DNA of 64,000 nucleotides from Pseudomonas nitroreducens (lineage in GTDB: Bacteria; Pseudomonadota; Gammaproteobacteria; Pseudomonadales; Pseudomonadaceae), in contig NZ_JALJXP010000003.1 in assembly GCF_024170165.1 (NCBI RefSeq), positions 248,001 through 312,000 on the forward strand. Direction: 5' to 3'. Of the stretch, positions 62,593 to 64,000 are shown piece by piece. The position numbers and the translations under genes were made by a program. The notes under the pieces are model-generated. The model made no database searches. It saw nothing but the letters and a program-made list of their open reading frames with translations, and was not told the DNA's origin. Position 1 is the stretch's first letter. Each line of letters opens with the position of its first letter.

Positions 62593-63006
62593 TCAGTCCT
62601 CGAAGCCCGGCAGGACCGGCACCGGGCGCTTCTCTTCGTCGATGGCGACGAAGCTGAACAGCCCGTGGATGGCCTTCTCGCGGCCATCGGCGGACATGCT
62701 CTCCACGAACACCTCCACCTCGACCTTGAGGCTGGTGTTGCCGACCTTCACCACCCGGCCGACCAGCTCGACGATGGAGCCGGCGGGAATCGGGTGCTTG
62801 AAGTCGATACGGTCGGTGGACACGGTCACCAGCGGCAGACGGCAAAAGCGCGTTGCGGCGATGAACGAGACTTCGTCCATCCAGGCCAGCGCGGTACCGC
62901 CGAACAGGGTGTTGTGGTGGTTGGTGGTGGGCGGGAAGATCGCCTTGGTCACGCGGGTTTCGGAAAGCTCCGTACGACGGAGGATTTCCTGCTCTCTGGG
63001 GCTCAT
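62593..63006 (-). CDS. Acyl-CoA thioesterase, YciA-like hotdog fold
   Basis: A 137-residue thioesterase that hydrolyses acyl-CoA in the cytoplasm. The hotdog block TNHHNTLFGGTALAWMDEVSFIAATRF near residues 28-54 has the conserved HNTLFGG with the helix that carries the catalytic Asp (WMDE); TVSTDRIDFKHPIPAGSIVEL is the second block. ATG at 63006. It is the last gene before the rplS terminator on the same strand, so it has its own promoter. Confidence 0.92.
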   Translation of the reverse strand: MSPREQEILRRTELSETRVTKAIFPPTTNHHNTLFGGTALAWMDEVSFIAATRFCRLPLVTVSTDRIDFKHPIPAGSIVELVGRVVKVGNTSLKVEVEVFVESMSADGREKAIHGLFSFVAIDEEKRPVPVLPGFED

Positions 63007-63104
63007 GCCACTGCTACCTGATGCAATGAGGGTGGCTGCCGGTGCTGCGGATGTTGTGCTTCTAATGCGCTGCCGGAGGCAGATGGGAACAAATCACGGG
63101 CAAG

Positions 63105-63133
63105 AAAAAAGCAGCCCGCAGGCTGCTTTTTTT
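63105..63133. terminator. Strong terminator downstream of rplS
   Basis: 10-bp stem AAAAGCAGCC / GGCTGCTTTT, loop CGCA, with runs of A and T on both sides; on the minus strand it ends the rpsP-rimM-trmD-rplS operon. Confidence 0.93.
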
Positions 63134-63150
63134 CAGGATCAACCGGTCGA

Positions 63151-63501
63151 TTAAACCAGTTTTTCCTTGATACGAGCCGCCTTGCCGGACAGTTCGCGGA
63201 GGTAGTACAGCTTGGCCTTGCGCACATCGCCGCGACGCTTGACGCTGATGCTGTCAACCAGCGGGCTGTAAGTCTGGAAGGTACGCTCTACGCCTACGCC
63301 GTTGGAGATCTTGCGAACGGTGAAAGCACTGTTCAGGCCGCGGTTACGCTTGCCGATGACAACGCCTTCGAAGGCCTGCAGACGCTGACGGTCGCCTTCC
63401 TTCACTTTAACCTGGACGATTACGGTGTCGCCGGGGGCGAACGCCGGAATCTCTTTGCTCATCTGTTCAGCTTCGATCTGCTGAATGATCTTGTTGGTCA
63501 T
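63151..63501 (-). CDS. rplS: 50S ribosomal protein L19
   Basis: A 116-residue ribosomal protein at the 30S/50S interface. Almost identical, as I recall, to P. aeruginosa L19: [50 protein letters not shown] and [28 protein letters not shown]. It is the last gene of the conserved rpsP-rimM-trmD-rplS operon, 43 bp after trmD. Confidence 0.98.
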   Translation of the reverse strand: MTNKIIQQIEAEQMSKEIPAFAPGDTVIVQVKVKEGDRQRLQAFEGVVIGKRNRGLNSAFTVRKISNGVGVERTFQTYSPLVDSISVKRRGDVRKAKLYYLRELSGKAARIKEKLV

Positions 63502-63544
63502 TTCGTGCTCCTAAGACCAGCGCTCGGCGCGGGCCATCGATACG

Positions 63545-64000
63545 TTAACTATCGTTCCGCTGGCGGATGTATTCCTCCAGCAGCTTTTTCTCTTCTCCAG
63601 AAAGCGAGCGGCAATCCAGAAGATCGGCACGTCGTTCCCAGGTCCTGCCTAAGGACTGCTGCAAACGCCAGCGCCGGATGTGTTCGTGGTTGCCGCTGAG
63701 CAGCACCTCAGGAACACGTTTGTCTGCGTACACCTCAGGTCGGGTGTAGTGCGGACAGTCGAGCAGGCCATCCGTGAAGGAGTCCTCCTCGGCGGAGTCC
63801 ACGTGGCCCAGTGCACCGGGCAACAACCGCGTGACCGCGTCAATCAGCACCATGGCCGGAAGCTCACCCCCGGACAGGACATAATCGCCAACTGACCATT
63901 CCTCATCGACATGCTCTTCAATGAAGCGCTCGTCGATGCCTTCGTAACGCCCGGCGATCAGGATCAGTCGCTCCTCGTTCGCCAGTTCTTTCACGGCCGC
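63545..64000 (-). CDS. trmD: tRNA (guanine37-N1)-methyltransferase TrmD, 5' end outside window
   Basis: Methylates G37 of tRNAs to keep the reading frame. The C-terminal 151 residues are visible, of about 250. Present: [42 protein letters not shown], the SPOUT trefoil-knot SAM-binding region, with the catalytic Asp in the segment DSFTDG. The reading frame remains open through 64000, so the start lies to the right. The first in-frame Met at 63994 would be a GTG codon within the gene, not the true start. Confidence 0.97.
   Translation of the reverse strand, partial: AAVKELANEERLILIAGRYEGIDERFIEEHVDEEWSVGDYVLSGGELPAMVLIDAVTRLLPGALGHVDSAEEDSFTDGLLDCPHYTRPEVYADKRVPEVLLSGNHEHIRRWRLQQSLGRTWERRADLLDCRSLSGEEKKLLEEYIRQRNDS

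Overview
The window is GC-rich chromosomal DNA from a gamma-proteobacterium of the genus Pseudomonas, most likely a member or near relative of the P. aeruginosa / P. nitroreducens / P. citronellolis group. This rests on high GC content, Pseudomonas-type REP sequences, and blocks of gene order that I recognise from memory of P. aeruginosa PAO1: oprP to nbdA and the phosphonate-type transporter; the bra operon; and thrC-hom-dsbC-xerD to rplS-trmD. I ran no alignment. I see no tRNA, rRNA, CRISPR array, prophage or insertion sequence. Almost all of the window is housekeeping and conserved core genome.

Layout. 1-7.1 kb: a minus-strand group ttcA, Tag-like glycosylase, cobB (cut by the left edge), a DnaJ-related protein, a Yip1 membrane protein, sprT, a class III CoA-transferase with an acyl-CoA dehydrogenase, and a GNAT acetyltransferase. 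7.3-21.1 kb: an OprP-type anion porin, a DedA-rhodanese fusion, a KASIII-like/ECF sigma/anti-sigma operon facing an ankyrin protein, an acyltransferase, a diguanylate cyclase, a small lipoprotein, HIT and GST proteins, and the helicase HrpA. 21.3-33.3 kb: a chemoreceptor, fadD1, a YdcH-like protein, fadD2, a lipase-phaJ1 pair, an MFS transporter, and an AaeB/AaeX/AaeA-like efflux operon whose promoter carries a SlyA-type operator.

33.4-48 kb: the small RNA PhrS with an ANR box and its own 36-residue peptide ORF, an AlkB-like protein, RapA, a universal stress protein, an EptA-type phosphoethanolamine transferase, the c-di-GMP protein NbdA, an Hyi/GlxR-like pair, and a four-gene PhnDCEE-type ABC transporter. 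48-54.5 kb: two small conserved proteins and the branched-chain amino acid transporter braCDEFG. 54.5-64 kb: thrC, hom, dsbC, xerD, a CPA1 antiporter, a protein with a GspE/MshE N-terminal-like domain, an acyl-CoA thioesterase, rplS and trmD (cut by the right edge).

Themes. Fatty-acid use (fadD1, fadD2, lipase, phaJ1, acyl-CoA dehydrogenase, CoA-transferase, KASIII-like enzyme, thioesterase), low-oxygen regulation (phrS and perhaps usp under ANR), c-di-GMP turnover or sensing (the cyclase, NbdA and the MshEN-like protein), and solute transport (oprP, phn-like, bra, efflux). I found no clearly new multi-gene system. The best leads are regulatory: phrS with its ANR box, the SlyA-type operator, the palindrome before braC, an intact GGDEF in the NbdA orthologue, a 36-bp perfect palindrome after xerD, and the isolated MshEN-like protein.
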